Source: Atlantibacter sp032062175 (GTDB taxonomy: Bacteria > Pseudomonadota > Gammaproteobacteria > Enterobacterales > Enterobacteriaceae). From it: 64,000 bases of DNA. The stretch lies in contig NZ_DAMBQK010000009.1 in the NCBI RefSeq assembly GCF_032062175.1, positions 90,324 to 154,323 on the forward strand. Direction: 5' to 3'. Below are positions 9,554 through 17,802 of the stretch, piece after piece. The notes below the pieces were generated by a model, which had not been told where the DNA came from, ran no database searches, and was given only the letters and a program-made list of their open reading frames with translations. Both the position numbers and the translations under genes were made by a program. Every line of letters starts with the position of its first letter. Within the stretch, counting starts at the first letter, position 1.

Positions 9554-10315
9554 ATGATTCTTGATGCATTTAACCTTGCGGGTAAAGTCGCGATTGTGAC
9601 GGGTTGTGACACCGGGCTGGGTCAGGGAATGACGCTAGGGCTTGCCCAGGCGGGCTGCGATATCGTTGGCGTCAACCGCAAAATCCCGCACGATACCGAG
9701 CAAAAAGTCACGGCGCTGGGACGGCGTTTTACCGCCATTCAGGCTGACTTAAGCCGTCAGGATGATATCAATGCCATTGTAGAGACCGCTGTAGAACGCA
9801 TGGGCCGGGTGGATATTCTGGTCAACAACGCCGGTACTATCCGCCGGGAAGACGCGCTGAATTTCACCGAGCAAGACTGGGACGACGTCATGAACCTGAA
9901 TCTTAAATCGGTCTTCTTTTTATCGCAGGCCGTGGCCCGGCAGTTTATCGCCCAGGGCGACGGCGGAAAAATCATTAATATCGCCTCGATGCTCTCCTTC
10001 CAGGGCGGCATCCGCGTTCCCTCTTATACCGCCTCGAAAAGCGGCGTGTTAGGGTTAACCCGGCTGCTGGCCAATGAGTGGGCGCCGCACAACATCAATG
10101 TCAACGCCATCGCACCGGGTTATATGGCGACCAACAATACCCAACAGCTGCGAGAAGACGCTGCCCGCAACCAGGAAATCCTCGATCGCATCCCCGCCGC
10201 GCGCTGGGGCGAACCGGCAGATTTGCAGGGCCCGGCGGTATTTTTAGCCTCCGACGCCTCGGCCTATATCAATGGCTACACTATCGCTGTGGATGGGGGC
10301 TGGCTGGCACGCTAA
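9554..10315 (+). CDS. kduD: 2-dehydro-3-deoxy-D-gluconate 5-dehydrogenase
   Basis: 253-residue short-chain dehydrogenase: TGCDTGLGQG is the nucleotide-binding turn, NNAG follows, and the catalytic pair is Tyr158/Lys162 (YTASK). It interconverts 2,5-diketo-3-deoxygluconate and 2-keto-3-deoxygluconate, late in pectin and hexuronate catabolism. The start at 9554 matches the E. coli length; an in-frame ATG at 9536 lacks support. In E. coli kduD is paired with kduI; here it stands alone between hxpB and ydjM, behind a KdgR-like box. Confidence 0.93.
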   Translation: MILDAFNLAGKVAIVTGCDTGLGQGMTLGLAQAGCDIVGVNRKIPHDTEQKVTALGRRFTAIQADLSRQDDINAIVETAVERMGRVDILVNNAGTIRREDALNFTEQDWDDVMNLNLKSVFFLSQAVARQFIAQGDGGKIINIASMLSFQGGIRVPSYTASKSGVLGLTRLLANEWAPHNINVNAIAPGYMATNNTQQLREDAARNQEILDRIPAARWGEPADLQGPAVFLASDASAYINGYTIAVDGGWLAR

Positions 10316-10363
10316 CGCGATGAAAATTCAGTGACAAAGAGTTACACCGTCACCGCTTCCGTC

Positions 10364-10383
10364 TACTGTATAAAAACCCTATA
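10364..10383 (+). promoter_or_regulatory. Degenerate LexA-like site before ydjM
   Basis: TACTGTATA matches the left half of the SOS box, but the right half (CCCTATA) is poor. E. coli ydjM is a known LexA-regulated gene, so the site is plausible by position, about 40 bp before the ATG, but the sequence alone does not establish it. Confidence 0.35.
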
Positions 10384-10423
10384 CTGGATGAATTGACAGT
10401 CAGCTTTTTTCTGGGTTTTTAAC

Positions 10424-11014
10424 ATGACGGCGGAAGGCCACCTTTTTTTCTCCATTGCGTGTGCGGTGTTTGCCAAAAACGCCGAACTCACCCCTGTGCT
10501 GGCGCAGGGGGACTGGTGGCATATTGTTCCGTCGGCAATTTTGACCTGTCTGCTGCCGGATATCGATCACCCCAAGTCGCTGCTCGGCCAGCGGCTAAAG
10601 TGGATTTCTAAACCCGTCGCCCGAGCCTTTGGCCACCGGGGCTTTACCCACAGCCTGCTGGCGGTGTTTATCGCCCTGACGCTGTTCTATCTCAAAGTGC
10701 CTGATAGCTGGATTATTCCGGCGGACGCCATTCAGGGTATGGTGTTGGGTTATCTGAGCCATATTCTTGCGGATATGTTGACCCCGGCGGGCGTTCCGCT
10801 GCTGTGGCCCTGTCGCTGGCGTTTCCGTCTGCCGATCCTGATGCCGCAAAAAGGCAACCAGCTTGAGCGGGTGCTGTGCATGGCGTTCTTTGTTTATGCC
10901 GTGTGGATGCCCCAGGGCCTGCCAGAGAATAGCGCTATCCGCTGGTCATCCCAGATGATCAATTCACTGCAAAACCAGTTCGATCGCTTTATTCATCACC
11001 AGACCGAGCGTTAA
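10424..11014 (+). CDS. ydjM: YdjM, inner-membrane metal-dependent hydrolase family
   Basis: 196 residues of the YdjM/LexA-regulated membrane-bound hydrolase family. Conserved DIDHPKS (about 46-52) and GHRGFTHS (about 70-77) supply His and Asp residues likely to hold a metal. Hydrophobic stretches near 30-44, 79-92 and 105-118 make it a multi-pass inner-membrane protein. In E. coli it is induced in the SOS response; its substrate is unknown. It starts at 10424, and the N-terminus MTAEGHLFFS is nearly identical to E. coli. Confidence 0.95.
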   Translation: MTAEGHLFFSIACAVFAKNAELTPVLAQGDWWHIVPSAILTCLLPDIDHPKSLLGQRLKWISKPVARAFGHRGFTHSLLAVFIALTLFYLKVPDSWIIPADAIQGMVLGYLSHILADMLTPAGVPLLWPCRWRFRLPILMPQKGNQLERVLCMAFFVYAVWMPQGLPENSAIRWSSQMINSLQNQFDRFIHHQTER

Positions 11015-11038
11015 ACCAGCAGAAAACCACTTTTGGAT

Positions 11039-11060
11039 ATAATCAATTCCATTTGATTAT
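11039..11060 (+). promoter_or_regulatory. Inverted repeat upstream of tcyP
   Basis: ATAATCAA and TTGATTAT form a perfect 8-bp inverted repeat around TTCCAT, 83 bp before tcyP. Such a site would suit a dimeric regulator; CysB is a candidate because tcyP belongs to the sulfur regulon in E. coli, but the match to CysB sites is loose. Confidence 0.4.
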
Positions 11061-11142
11061 AAGAACCCCCCGCGTCTTCTGTTACCCTTTGCGCCATAAA
11101 GACGGGCCACTTCGAGCCTGTCAGTGAAACAGGAGAACGGGG

Positions 11143-12534
11143 ATGAATTTTCCATTAATAGCGAACATTGTGGTGTTCGTTATCCTCTTGCTGTTGCTGG
11201 CGCAAACTCGCCACCGGCAGTGGAGTCTGGCAAAAAAAGTATTAGTGGGTCTGGTAATCGGCGTGGTCTTCGGCTGCGTTCTGCATGCGATTTACGGCGC
11301 AGATAGCCCAGTCCTGAAAACCTCTATCCAGTGGTTTAACGTGGTCGGCAACGGTTATGTACAACTGTTGCAAATGATTGTGATGCCGCTGGTGTTCGCC
11401 TCGATTCTGAGTGCGGTCGCCCGCCTGCATAACGCCTCCCAGCTCGGTAAAATCAGTCTGTTGACTATCGGCACGCTGCTGTTCACCACGCTTATCGCGG
11501 CGCTGGTGGGGGTGCTGGTGACCAACCTGTTCGGCCTGACCGCAGAAGGACTGGTGCAGGGCACGGCGGAAACCGCCCGTCTGAGCGCCATTGAAACTAA
11601 CTACGCCGGTAAAGTGGCCGATCTGAGCGTGCCGCAACTGCTGCTGTCGTTTATTCCGAAAAACCCGTTTGCCGATCTCACCGGCGCGAACCCGACCTCC
11701 ATTATCAGCGTGGTCATTTTCGCGGCCTTCCTCGGCGTGGCGGCACTGAAACTGCTGAAAGACGATGCGCCGAAAGGCGAGCGCGTGCTGACCGCTATCG
11801 ATACCCTGCAAAGCTGGGTGATGAAGCTGGTTCGCCTGGTAATGCAGTTAACCCCTTACGGCGTAATGGCGCTGATGACCAAAGTGGTTGCCAGCTCCAA
11901 CCTACAGGACATCGTCAAGCTGGGCAGCTTCGTGGTCGCCTCATACCTGGGTCTGGGCATCATGTTTGTGGTGCACGGTCTGCTGCTGGCAGTGAACGGC
12001 GTGAGCCCGCTGAAGTACTTCCGCAAAGTCTGGCCGGTGCTGACCTTCGCCTTCACCAGCCGTTCCAGCGCCGCATCTATTCCGCTGAACGTCGAAGCGC
12101 AAACCCGTCGTCTCGGCGTGCCGGAATCTATCGCCAGCTTCGCGGCCTCCTTTGGCGCGACTATCGGCCAGAACGGTTGTGCGGGTCTCTACCCGGCGAT
12201 GCTGGCGGTAATGGTGGCGCCGACCGTGGGTATTAACCCGCTGGACCCGATGTGGATTGCCACTCTGGTAGGCATTGTAACCGTAAGCTCCGCTGGCGTA
12301 GCGGGTGTGGGCGGCGGCGCAACCTTCGCCGCGCTGATCGTGCTGCCCGCAATGGGCCTGCCGGTGACCCTGGTGGCGCTGCTGATTTCCGTTGAGCCGC
12401 TGATCGACATGGGCCGTACCGCGCTGAACGTGAGCGGTTCCATGACTGCCGGTACGCTGACCAGCCAGTGGCTGAAGCAAACTGATAAAGCGATCCTGAA
12501 CAGCGACGAAGAAGCCGAACTCGCGCACCGTTAA
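11143..12534 (+). CDS. tcyP: L-cystine symporter TcyP
   Basis: 463 residues of the dicarboxylate/amino acid:cation symporter (DAACS) family, matching E. coli YdjN/TcyP. It has about eight hydrophobic membrane spans plus re-entrant loops: the serine-rich FTSRSSAASIPLN hairpin, and SFGATIGQNGCAGLYPA. It imports cystine across the inner membrane and is the main low-affinity, diamide-resistant cystine uptake route in E. coli. AACAGGAG precedes the ATG. It ends at a terminator shared with convergent cedA. Confidence 0.97.
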   Translation: MNFPLIANIVVFVILLLLLAQTRHRQWSLAKKVLVGLVIGVVFGCVLHAIYGADSPVLKTSIQWFNVVGNGYVQLLQMIVMPLVFASILSAVARLHNASQLGKISLLTIGTLLFTTLIAALVGVLVTNLFGLTAEGLVQGTAETARLSAIETNYAGKVADLSVPQLLLSFIPKNPFADLTGANPTSIISVVIFAAFLGVAALKLLKDDAPKGERVLTAIDTLQSWVMKLVRLVMQLTPYGVMALMTKVVASSNLQDIVKLGSFVVASYLGLGIMFVVHGLLLAVNGVSPLKYFRKVWPVLTFAFTSRSSAASIPLNVEAQTRRLGVPESIASFAASFGATIGQNGCAGLYPAMLAVMVAPTVGINPLDPMWIATLVGIVTVSSAGVAGVGGGATFAALIVLPAMGLPVTLVALLISVEPLIDMGRTALNVSGSMTAGTLTSQWLKQTDKAILNSDEEAELAHR

Positions 12535-12548
12535 TCGCCCTTCAAAAG

Positions 12549-12586
12549 CAAAAAAACCGCATTTCTCAATGCGGTTTTTTTTTATT
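12549..12586. terminator. Bidirectional terminator between tcyP and cedA
   Basis: AAAAAACCGCATT and AATGCGGTTTTTT form a stem flanked by A and T runs on both sides, so it can end transcription of tcyP (plus) and cedA (minus). Confidence 0.92.
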
Positions 12587-12603
12587 TCAGAAATAGCCAG
12601 AAG

Positions 12604-12834
12604 CTAAACGAGATCTTGCTTAATCTGTGACGCCCAGCGCTGCGCAGACTCCGGTATCGTGAAGGTCGGGGAGCGCAAAAAGCCGTCATTCACCAGCACG
12701 AAGGCGACATATTTTCCCCGCAGCATCCAGACGTCTTTGAATCCCTCCATGCGTACCGCGTGTTCCGGCGGCGCAGGTTCAATGCGTGGCGTATACGTGA
12801 TAACACGACGATTTTGTTGGCGTAAAGGTTTCAT
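12604..12834 (-). CDS. cedA: Cell division activator CedA
   Basis: 76 residues from the ATG at 12834 (MKPLRQQNRRVITYTPR). It matches E. coli CedA, a small DNA-binding protein found by its rescue of division in over-initiating dnaAcos cells and later reported to associate with RNA polymerase. The core DVWMLRGKYVAFV is conserved. The C-terminus is a few residues shorter than in E. coli. A TTG three codons upstream is possible but unlikely. No clear ribosome site is seen, so expression may be weak. Divergent from katE. Confidence 0.93.
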   Translation of the reverse strand: MKPLRQQNRRVITYTPRIEPAPPEHAVRMEGFKDVWMLRGKYVAFVLVNDGFLRSPTFTIPESAQRWASQIKQDLV

Positions 12835-12942
12835 CAGCAGCAATCAATATCAAACAATCAGATTCGTGCCTCTATGATAACGGATCTCACGCCTCCCTGC
12901 AGCCCGACCTCTGGCCCTAAAAAGCAGCGCGTCGGCATTGTT

Positions 12943-12949
12943 CTATAGT
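12943..12949 (+). promoter_or_regulatory. katE -10 element of sigma-S type
   Basis: CTATAGT, one base from the sigma-S consensus CTATACT, about 60 bp before katE. There is no good -35, which is usual for RpoS promoters. katE is a classic RpoS-dependent gene. Confidence 0.6.
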
Positions 12950-13010
12950 TAGAAGGGTTTTTACCTAACAACGACCCAATTTTCAGCAATGAAATCAGGA
13001 GACGAGTTAA

Positions 13011-15263
13011 ATGTCGCATAACGATAAGCCCTCACACCAGGCGCCGATCCACGACGCCAGTGAATCACAACCCGGAATGGATTCTTTGGCTCCCGAAGAC
13101 GGTTCGCATCGCCCGGCCCCGCACCCCAGCGCACCCGGCGAATACCCTACCGCTCCCGGCAGCCTGAAAGCCCCGGACACCTCGAATGAAAAACTCAGCG
13201 CGCTCGATAATTTCCGTAAAGGCAGCGAAGATTTCCCGCTCACCACCAATCAGGGTGTGCGTATTGCCAACGATCAAAACTCGCTGCGCGCCGGCACGCG
13301 TGGCCCGACGCTGCTAGAAGACTTTATCCTGCGCGAAAAGATCACCCACTTCGACCATGAGCGTATACCGGAGCGTATCGTCCACGCGCGCGGCTCGGCG
13401 GCTCACGGCTATTTCCAGCCCTATAAGAGCCTGAAAGATCTCACCAAAGCCGATTTTCTGAGCGACCCGGAGAAAATCACCCCGGTGTTTGTGCGCTTCT
13501 CAACCGTGCAAGGCGGCGCAGGCTCGGGGGATACGGTGCGTGATATCCGTGGTTTCGCCACCAAGTTTTACACCGAAGAAGGCATTTTCGATCTGGTGGG
13601 CAATAACACGCCGGTGTTCTTTATTCAGGACGCCCACAAATTCCCGGACTTTGTGCATGCGGTCAAACCCGAGCCGCACTGGGCTATTCCGCAGGGTGCC
13701 AGTGCCCACGACACCTTCTGGGACTACGTTTCCCTGCAACCAGAAACCCTGCATAACGTGATCTGGGCGATGTCGGATCGCGGTATCCCGCGCAGCTATC
13801 GCACCATGGAAGGCTTCGGTATCCATACCTTCCGGCTGATCAACGCCGAAGACAAAGCCACCTTTGTACGCTTCCACTGGAAGCCGGTCGCCGGTAAAGC
13901 CTCGCTGGTGTGGGATGAGTCGCAGAAGCTGATTGGCCGTGACGGCGATTTCCACCGCCGCGAGCTGTGGGAAGCGATTGAAGCGGGCGATTTCCCGGAA
14001 TATGAGCTGGGCCTGCAATTGATCCCGGAAGAAGACGAATTTAAATTCGATTTCGACCTGCTCGATCCGACCAAACTCATTCCCGAAGAGCTGGTGCCGG
14101 TGCAACTGGTGGGCAAGATGGTGCTCAACCGCAACCCGGACAACTTCTTCGCCGAGAACGAACAGGCGGCGTTCCATCCGGGGCATATCGTCCCCGGTCT
14201 GGACTTCACTAACGACCCGCTGTTGCAGGGGCGTCTGTTCTCCTACACCGATACCCAAATCAGCCGCCTCGGCGGGCCAAACTTCCACGAAATTCCGATT
14301 AACCGCCCGGTTTGCCCGTACCACAACTTCCAGCGCGACGGCATGCACCGCATGGATATCGACACCAACCCGGCGAACTACGAGCCGAACTCCATCAACG
14401 ACAATTGGCCGCGCGAGACGCCTCCCGGTCCGAAACGCGGGGGATTTGAATCCTGGCAGGAGCGCGTCGAGGGCCATAAAATCCGCGAGCGCAGCCCGTC
14501 GTTCGGCGAATATTATTCCCATCCGCGCCTGTTCTGGCAAAGCCAGACGCCGGTTGAACAGCAGCATATTATCGATGCCTTCAGCTTCGAACTGGGCAAG
14601 GTCGCCCGCGCCTACATTCGCGAACGGGTGGTGGACCAGCTTTGCCATATCGATGTCTCACTCGCCAGCGCGGTGGCGGAGAACCTGGGGATCACCCTCA
14701 CCGACGAGCAGATCCACACCGCCCCGCCGAAAGACGTCAACGGCCTGAAGAAAGACGCGGCGCTCAGCCTGTACGCGGTGCCGAGTGGCAGCGTGAAAGG
14801 CCGCGTGGTGGCGATCCTGCTTAACGACCGGGTGCGCGCTGCGGACTTACTGGCGATCATGCAGGGCCTGAAGCGCCAGGGTGTGCACAGCAAACTGCTC
14901 TATTCGCGCATGGGTGAAGTCACGGCGGATGACGGTTCGCAAATCACCGTAATGGGCACCTTCGAGGGCGTGCCGTCGCTGACGGTCGACGCGGTCATCG
15001 TCCCCGGTGGCGCGGTCAGCGGCCTGCTCGATCGCGGCGATGTACGCTACTACCTGCTCGAAGCGTATAAACACCTGAAGCCGATTACGCTGTTGGGTGA
15101 TGCCCGCCAGTTTAAATCGGTGTTGGGGGTGGATGCCCAGGGCGAAGAAGGAATTATTGAAGGCGATGATGCGCAGGGCTATGCGGTGGAGACGCTGCTG
15201 ACGCTGTTACAGAAGCATCGGGTGTGGTCTCGGACCAACAAAATCCCGGCTATTCCGGCATAA
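13011..15263 (+). CDS. katE: Catalase HPII
   Basis: 750 residues, a large-subunit monofunctional catalase (E. coli 753). It has a long disordered N-terminal arm (1-75), then the catalase core with distal His125 (RIVHARGSAAHG) and proximal haem ligand Tyr412 (FSYTDTQ), and a C-terminal class I amidotransferase-like domain (about 600-750) without a catalytic triad. It degrades hydrogen peroxide in stationary phase in the cytoplasm. The chb operon that follows katE in E. coli is absent; osmE comes next, convergent. Confidence 0.98.
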   Translation: MSHNDKPSHQAPIHDASESQPGMDSLAPEDGSHRPAPHPSAPGEYPTAPGSLKAPDTSNEKLSALDNFRKGSEDFPLTTNQGVRIANDQNSLRAGTRGPTLLEDFILREKITHFDHERIPERIVHARGSAAHGYFQPYKSLKDLTKADFLSDPEKITPVFVRFSTVQGGAGSGDTVRDIRGFATKFYTEEGIFDLVGNNTPVFFIQDAHKFPDFVHAVKPEPHWAIPQGASAHDTFWDYVSLQPETLHNVIWAMSDRGIPRSYRTMEGFGIHTFRLINAEDKATFVRFHWKPVAGKASLVWDESQKLIGRDGDFHRRELWEAIEAGDFPEYELGLQLIPEEDEFKFDFDLLDPTKLIPEELVPVQLVGKMVLNRNPDNFFAENEQAAFHPGHIVPGLDFTNDPLLQGRLFSYTDTQISRLGGPNFHEIPINRPVCPYHNFQRDGMHRMDIDTNPANYEPNSINDNWPRETPPGPKRGGFESWQERVEGHKIRERSPSFGEYYSHPRLFWQSQTPVEQQHIIDAFSFELGKVARAYIRERVVDQLCHIDVSLASAVAENLGITLTDEQIHTAPPKDVNGLKKDAALSLYAVPSGSVKGRVVAILLNDRVRAADLLAIMQGLKRQGVHSKLLYSRMGEVTADDGSQITVMGTFEGVPSLTVDAVIVPGGAVSGLLDRGDVRYYLLEAYKHLKPITLLGDARQFKSVLGVDAQGEEGIIEGDDAQGYAVETLLTLLQKHRVWSRTNKIPAIPA

Positions 15264-15269
15264 ATACGG

Positions 15270-15293
15270 CGCCACGGCGTGAGCGCCGTGGCG
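15270..15293 (+). terminator. GC-rich hairpin after katE
   Basis: Perfect 10-bp stem CGCCACGGCG / CGCCGTGGCG with a 4-nt loop, 6 bp after the katE stop, followed by TTTATT. A likely first terminator ahead of the stronger one at 15313-15344. Confidence 0.7.
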
Positions 15294-15312
15294 TTTATTG
15301 CTGGTGTAGAGA

Positions 15313-15344
15313 CATAAAAAAACCTGCCGAAGCAGGTTTTTTTA
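15313..15344. terminator. Bidirectional terminator between katE and osmE
   Basis: AAAAAAACCTGC and GCAGGTTTTTTT pair around CGAA, with A and T runs on the two sides. It serves katE on the plus strand and osmE on the minus strand. Confidence 0.92.
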
Positions 15345-15359
15345 TGCGGGACGCAAAAC

Positions 15360-15707
15360 TTACTGTTTCGCTTTCGGTGCCTGTGGATCGGTATCGTATT
15401 CGGCACAGGTCTGGTAGCCAGAGTTGATCACGTGGCCGGTGTCATCCAGCGCCACAAAGTAGGTTTCCGCTTTGCCGTCGCGCTGACCCAGAATGTAGGT
15501 CTGGCAAGTACCGCGAGCGTGGATCATGCTCACTTCAGAAGATGGCTGGCCGGCAAGCTGGCGAACCTGTTCACGGCTCATGCCTTTCTTGACGTCTTTT
15601 ACAACGGGCTGAGTAATTTGGTCTTTGGTACGGTCATACGCCGTACAACCTGCCAGCATTGTCATGACAGCCGCCGCACCCAGTAATCCTGCAAACTTGT
15701 TATTCAT
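15360..15707 (-). CDS. osmE: Osmotically inducible lipoprotein E
   Basis: 115 residues with a lipoprotein signal (MNNKFAGLLGAAAVMTMLAGC; the lipidated residue is Cys21), then an SmpA/OmlA-like (BamE-type) domain with KKGMSREQVRQLAGQPS. Anchored in the envelope; function unknown beyond induction by osmotic stress and stationary phase in E. coli. AAGAGGAAG precedes the ATG at 15707. The 244-bp gap to divergent nadE carries both promoters. Confidence 0.96.
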   Translation of the reverse strand: MNNKFAGLLGAAAVMTMLAGCTAYDRTKDQITQPVVKDVKKGMSREQVRQLAGQPSSEVSMIHARGTCQTYILGQRDGKAETYFVALDDTGHVINSGYQTCAEYDTDPQAPKAKQ

Positions 15708-15951
15708 TATGTCTTCCTCTTGTTTCTGCGTGTGAAGTAAGCCTGGAAGAGAAATTAACCTTTTTCAAGTCGTTAGAGCGTAACGGCATTTTTTAGGACG
15801 ATTCTCCTTTAGCGGCAAATCGCCTTAATTTGCGCCACTCGGGCGAGGAAACCGCCGCGCGCCTTGTTGTTTCCGGCACATCAGGTTAGTTTTAAGGATT
15901 AAACTTTACCGATATGAATTCAAATCAGACAGGCTGTGATCGGAGGGGTAA

Positions 15952-16779
15952 ATGGCTCTACAACAAGACATTATTCAGGCACTCGGCGTAAAACCGCACA
16001 TTGACGTTCAGCAGGAAATTCGCCGCAGCGTGGATTTCCTTAAAGCGTATCTACAGGCGCATCCGTTTATCAAATCCCTGGTATTGGGCATCAGCGGCGG
16101 TCAGGACTCCACCCTGGCCGGGAAGCTCAGCCAGCTTGCCATTACCGAACTGCGCGACGAAACCGGCGATGCCAGCTATCAGTTTATCGCCGTCCGTCTG
16201 CCTTACGGCGTACAGTTCGACGAGCAGGATTGCCAGGACGCGTTGGCGTTTATCCAGCCGGATCAAGTATTAACCGTGAACATTAAAGCGGCCGTGTTGG
16301 CCAGCGAACAGGCGTTGCGCGATGCGGGCATTGAGCTAAGCGACTTTGTACGCGGTAACGAAAAAGCACGCGAGCGTATGAAAGCGCAGTACAGCATCGC
16401 CGGGATGAGCAAAGGTGTGGTTATTGGCACCGACCATGCGGCGGAAGCAGTGACCGGCTTCTTCACCAAATACGGCGACGGCGGCACCGACATTAACCCG
16501 CTGTTCCGCCTCAATAAACGCCAGGGCAAACTGCTGTTGCGCGAACTGGGTTGCCCGGAGCATCTCTATACCAAACTGCCAACGGCGGATCTGGAAGACG
16601 ATCGCCCTTCTCTGCCGGATGAAGTGGCATTGGGCGTCACCTACGAAAACATTGATGACTATCTGGAAGGTAAAACCCTCGATGAGAGCATCAGCAAAAC
16701 CATCGAAGGCTGGTATCTTAAAACCGAGCACAAGCGTCGCCCGCCGATTACCGTGTTTGACGACTTCTGGAAAAAATAA
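15952..16779 (+). CDS. nadE: Ammonia-dependent NAD synthetase
   Basis: 275 residues, adenine nucleotide alpha-hydrolase fold with the PP-loop SGGQDS at 48-53. It makes NAD from deamido-NAD, ATP and ammonia, the last step of NAD biosynthesis; it is a cytoplasmic homodimer. The family-conserved GTDHAAEAVTGFFTKYGDGG segment and the closing FDDFWKK tail are present. GGAGG lies just before the ATG. It is followed by a terminator and then yddG. Confidence 0.98.
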   Translation: MALQQDIIQALGVKPHIDVQQEIRRSVDFLKAYLQAHPFIKSLVLGISGGQDSTLAGKLSQLAITELRDETGDASYQFIAVRLPYGVQFDEQDCQDALAFIQPDQVLTVNIKAAVLASEQALRDAGIELSDFVRGNEKARERMKAQYSIAGMSKGVVIGTDHAAEAVTGFFTKYGDGGTDINPLFRLNKRQGKLLLRELGCPEHLYTKLPTADLEDDRPSLPDEVALGVTYENIDDYLEGKTLDESISKTIEGWYLKTEHKRRPPITVFDDFWKK

Positions 16780-16811
16780 CGCCAGCCATGGTGCGTAAGG
16801 TTCACCTTTTA

Positions 16812-16835
16812 TCAGGCGGCGCTGCCGCCTTTTTC
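16812..16835 (+). terminator. nadE terminator
   Basis: AGGCGGC / GCCGCCT stem with a 3-nt loop followed by TTTTT, 35 bp after the nadE stop. It separates nadE from yddG. Confidence 0.88.
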
Positions 16836-16846
16836 ACGGATTGACT

Positions 16847-17731
16847 ATGCAAACCCCCGTAGCACGCGCCACGCTGATTGGCCTGATCGCGATTTTACTC
16901 TGGAGCACTTCCGTCGGCCTGTTTCGCAGCATCGCCGAACATTTCGGTGCGGTGGGCGGTCCTGCCCTGATTTACACCCTCAGCGCCTGCTGTTTGTGGC
17001 TGGCCCAGGGACGCCCGCGCCTCGAAGGTTTACCGCTGCGCTATATGCTGGTCGGTGGTGGGCTGTTTGTGGCGTATGAAATGTGCCTGGCGCTGTCTAT
17101 CGGTTTTGCCCATAACCGCAGCCAGTCGCTGGAACTGGGGATGATTAACTACCTGTGGCCGAGCTTAACGGTGCTGTTCGCGCTGTGGTTGAATAACCAG
17201 CGCAGCACCTGGCTTATCTGGCCCGGCCTGCTGTTAGCCATCGGCGGCGTGGCGCAGGTGATGAAGGGCAACGGCGACTGGTCGCCAGTGATGATGTGGC
17301 GCAACATTCTCGATAACCCGCTGGCCTATAGTCTGGCGTTTGCGGCGGCGATCACCTGGGCGCTGTACTGCAATCTTACCCGCCGCTGGAGCAATGGGAA
17401 AAGCGGCGTCACGCTGTTTTTCTGCGCCACCGCGCTGGCGCTGTGGGTCCACTATGCGTTGTCCAGCGAAGGGCCGATCGCCTTTACCCTTTCCGGTACT
17501 CTGCAACTCTGTTTTATGGGGCTGTCTACCGCCGTGGCCTATTCGGCCTGGAACCACGGAATTTCTCATGGAAACATGACGTTGCTGGCTACTGCGTCGT
17601 ACTTCACGCCAGTCTCTTCCGCGCTGCTGGCCAGCCTCTGGCTGGGCCTGACGCCGGGTATCAGTTTCTGGCAAGGGGTGGCGATGGTGGTGGCCGGATC
17701 GCTGCTTTGTTGGCTCGCCACGCGGCGCTAA
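16847..17731 (+). CDS. yddG: YddG-like aromatic amino acid exporter (DMT/EamA family)
   Basis: 294 residues with ten hydrophobic segments forming two EamA repeats. The N-terminus ATLIGLIAILLWSTSVGL and the C-terminus FWQGVAMVVAGSLLCWLATRR closely resemble E. coli YddG, which exports aromatic amino acids and paraquat across the inner membrane. The ATG at 16847 is used; a TTG six bases upstream is less likely. In E. coli yddG lies elsewhere, so its place between nadE and cho is a difference of this lineage. The exported substrate is inferred from the family. Confidence 0.88.
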   Translation: MQTPVARATLIGLIAILLWSTSVGLFRSIAEHFGAVGGPALIYTLSACCLWLAQGRPRLEGLPLRYMLVGGGLFVAYEMCLALSIGFAHNRSQSLELGMINYLWPSLTVLFALWLNNQRSTWLIWPGLLLAIGGVAQVMKGNGDWSPVMMWRNILDNPLAYSLAFAAAITWALYCNLTRRWSNGKSGVTLFFCATALALWVHYALSSEGPIAFTLSGTLQLCFMGLSTAVAYSAWNHGISHGNMTLLATASYFTPVSSALLASLWLGLTPGISFWQGVAMVVAGSLLCWLATRR

Positions 17732-17769
17732 GGTAAATTGCTGCTTTTTCAACCCATAATCCCTTGTTA

Positions 17770-17789
17770 TACTGGACAGGCAACCAGTA
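17770..17789 (+). promoter_or_regulatory. LexA box of cho
   Basis: TACTGGACAGGCAACCAGTA has both perfect half-sites TACTG and CAGTA with the required 10-bp spacer. It overlaps a TATACT -10 element and lies 14 bp before the GTG start. SOS control of cho is established in E. coli. Confidence 0.93.
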
Positions 17790-17802
17790 TCAGGAGTTAT
17801 AT

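Noticed and set aside
13500..14648. Open frame of 382 codons antisense to katE
   Set aside because: It lies wholly within the well-conserved catalase gene on the other strand. It is composed of complement codons of a high-GC gene and has no recognisable domain or ribosome site.
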